Source: CAYGZC01 sp964354225 (GTDB lineage Bacteria; Bacteroidota; Ignavibacteria; UBA10030; SZUA-254). From it: 7,905 nt of DNA. Within the stretch, counting starts at the first letter, position 1. Each line of letters begins with the position of its first letter. A program made the translations under genes and the position numbers. The stretch lies in the NCBI GenBank assembly GCA_964354225.1, contig CAYGZC010000342.1:1-7905 (forward strand). The letters are read 5' to 3'. Below the pieces are notes generated by a model. The model was not told the DNA's origin. It searched no databases and saw only the letters and a program-made list of their open reading frames with translations. Positions 6,124 through 7,905 of the stretch are shown piece by piece.

Positions 6124-7215
6124 TTAACTTCCCGTCTTAAATGAAAACACATAAGGAGTTTTCAACGTGTCACCTGCCATCGATCGTAGACTCGTTCCTA
6201 TCGTTACTGTGTATGTTGTATCTTGTAATAAATATTGATATGGATCAAACGTAAATTGTATTGGATAATAAGAATAAGTGAACATTCCATTTACGGGGGG
6301 CGAAATATTAAATGCGCTTCGAACCGATGATGTATCAATATAAGCCGAAAAAGTAGTTGAAATATTTTCCCACAGATATACATTTTGTTGACCGTTCCAC
6401 GGGTATGTACTGGTAACTATAAATGAAACGGTCTTGAATCTTAGAGTGATTGGAGATGGGAGGTGATTATTGAATGTATCTTTAATACCTGTTGAAAAAG
6501 TAATTTCATACCATGTGTTTCCCTTGAAGCCGGAATCTGGATAAAAAATTATATCTCTCATATAATAATAATCAGTTTTCCATTTGCCATTAACGTGTGG
6601 AGTGATTGTTATGTTATTAGCTAATGAATTGGAATCTATCAGGGAATTAAAGTAGATGTTGAACGAAGAAGTTAAATAAACCGAAGTATCATTTATCTCT
6701 GGATATGTGTTTATGATTCGGAGCACAGGTTCAGGTACTAAAACTTTTTGATAGTCAATTCCTAATTTTCTATCAGTTGCGTCCGTTGCTTCTTTGCTCA
6801 CCGTGACAGTATATGATTTGGCAACTTTGAAATAGTTGTAAACGGGCAACTCGAAAGTTTGACCATCGATTGAGGTTGCACCCCAAGTGCTTAGATATGC
6901 AAAACCATCTTCCTTTGGGACGAGCGTTACGTTCGGGATAACGGTATAACTCACCATAATCTTATTAAATCGGATAAGCAATCTACCCGGTGTGTAACCA
7001 ATTGGTAATGAATCGCTTTGGATATCAAGGATGGGGCAATAACGGCAATATGGTCGTGGAGAGTCCAACCATACCCAAACAACGCGAGGTGCAATATTGG
7101 GATCAGTTGGGTCTTCGCTGGGGGGACCTGTGGGACCGGTTGGTCCTCGTGGACCTTCTCTACAACTCGACAAAAACAACAGCGGCAGGAAGCAGATTAA
7201 AAGTAATGTTTTCAT
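6124..7215 (-). CDS. Lipoprotein with Gly-X-Y stretch and SbsA-type Ig-like domains
   Basis: This is a 363-residue secreted lipoprotein. Residues 1-17 are a type II signal peptide with lipobox L15-S-S-C18; Cys18 would be the lipidated first residue. Directly after it come four collagen-like triplets, GPRGPTGPTGPP (21-32), and a Pro/Asp-rich linker. Three beta-sandwich repeats follow: a divergent one at about 43-158, and two clear SbsA Ig-like (Big_5-type) repeats at about 165-262 and 266-361. The clear repeats share the pattern T-Y-P-x-x-x-x-x-x-V-Y-L, then F-x-x-x-I-D-x-x-S, then P-x-V-N-G, a YT/YEIT strand, and an F-K-T end. The only mature cysteines besides Cys18 are C57 and C60, in PYCRYCP. 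Such proteins are usually surface or periplasmic adhesion or scaffold modules; no enzyme motif is seen. A GAAAGGG SD (7225-7231) lies nine bases before the ATG. It converges on the TPR membrane gene and diverges from the phosphatase gene. Confidence 0.88.
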   Translation of the reverse strand: MKTLLLICFLPLLFLSSCREGPRGPTGPTGPPSEDPTDPNIAPRVVWVWLDSPRPYCRYCPILDIQSDSLPIGYTPGRLLIRFNKIMVSYTVIPNVTLVPKEDGFAYLSTWGATSIDGQTFELPVYNYFKVAKSYTVTVSKEATDATDRKLGIDYQKVLVPEPVLRIINTYPEINDTSVYLTSSFNIYFNSLIDSNSLANNITITPHVNGKWKTDYYYMRDIIFYPDSGFKGNTWYEITFSTGIKDTFNNHLPSPITLRFKTVSFIVTSTYPWNGQQNVYLWENISTTFSAYIDTSSVRSAFNISPPVNGMFTYSYYPIQFTFDPYQYLLQDTTYTVTIGTSLRSMAGDTLKTPYVFSFKTGS

Positions 7216-7244
7216 AATAGACCACCCTTTCTATTTATTAAGTA

Positions 7245-7278
7245 ACATTGTGCTAGATTTTAGGATTTGTCACAATGT
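7245..7278 (-). promoter_or_regulatory. Inverted repeat covering a possible lipoprotein promoter
   Basis: ACATTGTG (7245-7252) and CACAATGT (7271-7278) form a perfect 8-bp inverted repeat with an 18-base spacer, in the 173-base divergent gap. On the minus strand the two arms hold TTGTGA (7270-7275) and CACAAT (7247-7252), 17 bases apart, each 4 of 6 to the sigma-70 hexamers. Transcription would start about 20-25 bases before the lipoprotein ATG. A dimeric regulator bound here would cover the promoter. The repeat is seen directly; the operator and promoter roles are inferred. Confidence 0.33.
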
Positions 7279-7388
7279 AATAATAGAATTTTTAATAATC
7301 AAATTGGCAACTGGCGTGATGATCTTAGGGAATAATTTGTTTTGGAACGATTTCTTTTCGCTACCTGTTTATAACTATACAAAATGTT

Positions 7389-7905
7389 ATGATTTCTCTG
7401 ATTCGTCCAAAAGAGCAAGTAATGGATCGTATTGTTAGGCATTTCAGTCGGCAATCGACTTTTTCTATTCTATCAAGGGCATACTTTAGTATTGTAATAA
7501 TTACGATTATTGATTATACGACGGGTCCCTTTGTATCGATGTTGGTATTTTATTTAATACCAATTATTATAACATCATGGTTTGTGGGAAAGCGCGCTGG
7601 ATTACTTATCTCAGTTGTGAGTGCAATCGGATGTTCTGTCCATGACATTTTATTTTTTCCTGTATCCTCATCCGATATAGTGATGTCCTGGCTTGTGCTA
7701 TTATGGAATCCTCTAATTTCATTTAGCGTCTTTTTAATTGTTGCATCCACACTTTCTGCTATGAGAAGGGCAGAGGATGAAAAATTACGTTTTGAATTCA
7801 AAGTCGCAGCCGAAGTTCAATCTCGTCTCTTTCCTCAATCATTGCCACAAATGAAAACTTTATCATATACAGCATTCTGTCAACCGACAACCATTATCTC
7901 AGGTG
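7389..7905 (+). CDS. Membrane-anchored PP2C/SpoIIE-type phosphatase, N-terminal part (cut by window edge)
   Basis: The frame stays open from ATG 7389 to the right edge, 172 codons with no stop. After a short basic N-terminus, residues about 30-124 form a membrane sensor-like module of about four spans. It begins DYTTGPFVSMLVFYLIPIII and continues TSWFVGKRAGLLISVVSAIG, a pattern I know from the input domains of GGDEF proteins and histidine kinases. A charged linker (RRAEDEKLRFEFK, 126-138) leads into AAEVQSRLFPQSLP, then Y160...CQPTTIISGD. This is the start of a SpoIIE-like PP2C Ser/Thr phosphatase domain, where G-D would supply the first metal-binding Asp. Such enzymes commonly dephosphorylate anti-sigma antagonists in partner-switching signalling. 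The rest of the catalytic domain is outside the window. The start is uncertain: ATG 7422 (MDRIVRHF) is the alternative, and neither has a strong SD. An in-frame stop at 7326 limits upstream extension. Confidence 0.85.
   Translation, partial: MISLIRPKEQVMDRIVRHFSRQSTFSILSRAYFSIVIITIIDYTTGPFVSMLVFYLIPIIITSWFVGKRAGLLISVVSAIGCSVHDILFFPVSSSDIVMSWLVLLWNPLISFSVFLIVASTLSAMRRAEDEKLRFEFKVAAEVQSRLFPQSLPQMKTLSYTAFCQPTTIISG

Noticed and set aside
6035..6145. Possible shared terminator between the convergent TPR and lipoprotein genes
   Set aside because: Only short imperfect stems (such as AGTTA/TAACT near 6115-6130) are present, without a T-tract.
7310..7388. Promoter for the phosphatase gene (TTGGCA or TTGGAA with AATAAT or TATAAC)
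   Set aside because: The spacings are 21-22 bases, outside the workable sigma-70 range; no better pair was found.
7097..7438. Plus-strand 113-residue frame with a Gly/Pro-rich start
   Set aside because: It is the antisense shadow of the lipoprotein's Gly-X-Y coding stretch and runs across the intergenic region without a suitable SD.
1..7905. Search for CRISPR arrays, insertion sequences, phage genes, toxin-antitoxin pairs or a defence cluster
   Set aside because: No regularly spaced repeats, transposase or integrase motifs, or recognisable defence domains were seen on either strand.

Overview
The window looks like chromosomal DNA from an AT-rich, Gram-negative-type bacterium of the Bacteroidota/Chlorobiota/Ignavibacteria (FCB) side of the tree. 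I infer this from several traits: a secreted M1-type peptidase with the N-terminal domain common in that group, a lipoprotein built of SbsA-type Ig-like domains behind a Gly-X-Y stretch, a membrane protein with a C-terminal TPR array, and a SpoIIE-type phosphatase. Shine-Dalgarno (SD) sequences of the form GAAAGG(AG) precede four of the genes. The exact taxon cannot be read from the sequence. I see no phage, transposon, CRISPR or plasmid genes.

Layout. 1-599 (-) is the N-terminal third or so of a secreted M1-family metallopeptidase, cut by the left edge. 600-916 is non-coding and ends in a good promoter for tRNA-Ala(GGC) at 917-989. 1184-1540 (+) is an AhpD/carboxymuconolactone-decarboxylase-like protein with a CxxC-x3-H redox motif. 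It is followed by a 44-residue single-span membrane protein (1631-1765), and a strong intrinsic terminator (1803-1840) closes the unit. A new promoter (1842-1870) drives a stand-alone aspartate kinase with two ACT domains (1912-3324). Convergent to it is a GNAT acetyltransferase of the Cys-rich CGGCWC type (3350-3934, -).

Divergent from the GNAT gene is a 649-residue polytopic membrane protein with a TPR tail (4085-6034), whose overall plan resembles GT-C glycosyltransferases of the TMTC kind. Convergent to that is a 363-residue lipoprotein with Ig-like domains (6124-7215, -). Divergent from the lipoprotein, a membrane-anchored PP2C/SpoIIE phosphatase (7389 to the right edge, +) begins and runs out of the window.

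The genes do not form one pathway. They are mostly single-gene units in alternating orientation, so neighbour-based function calls are weak. A possible theme is the cell envelope (secreted peptidase, small membrane protein, TPR membrane protein, lipoprotein, membrane phosphatase), but that is inference. I found no convincing new multi-gene system. The points most worth a second look are the TMTC-like membrane/TPR protein, the two mutually exclusive hairpins that embed its start codon, and the inverted repeat covering the promoter region between the lipoprotein and phosphatase genes.
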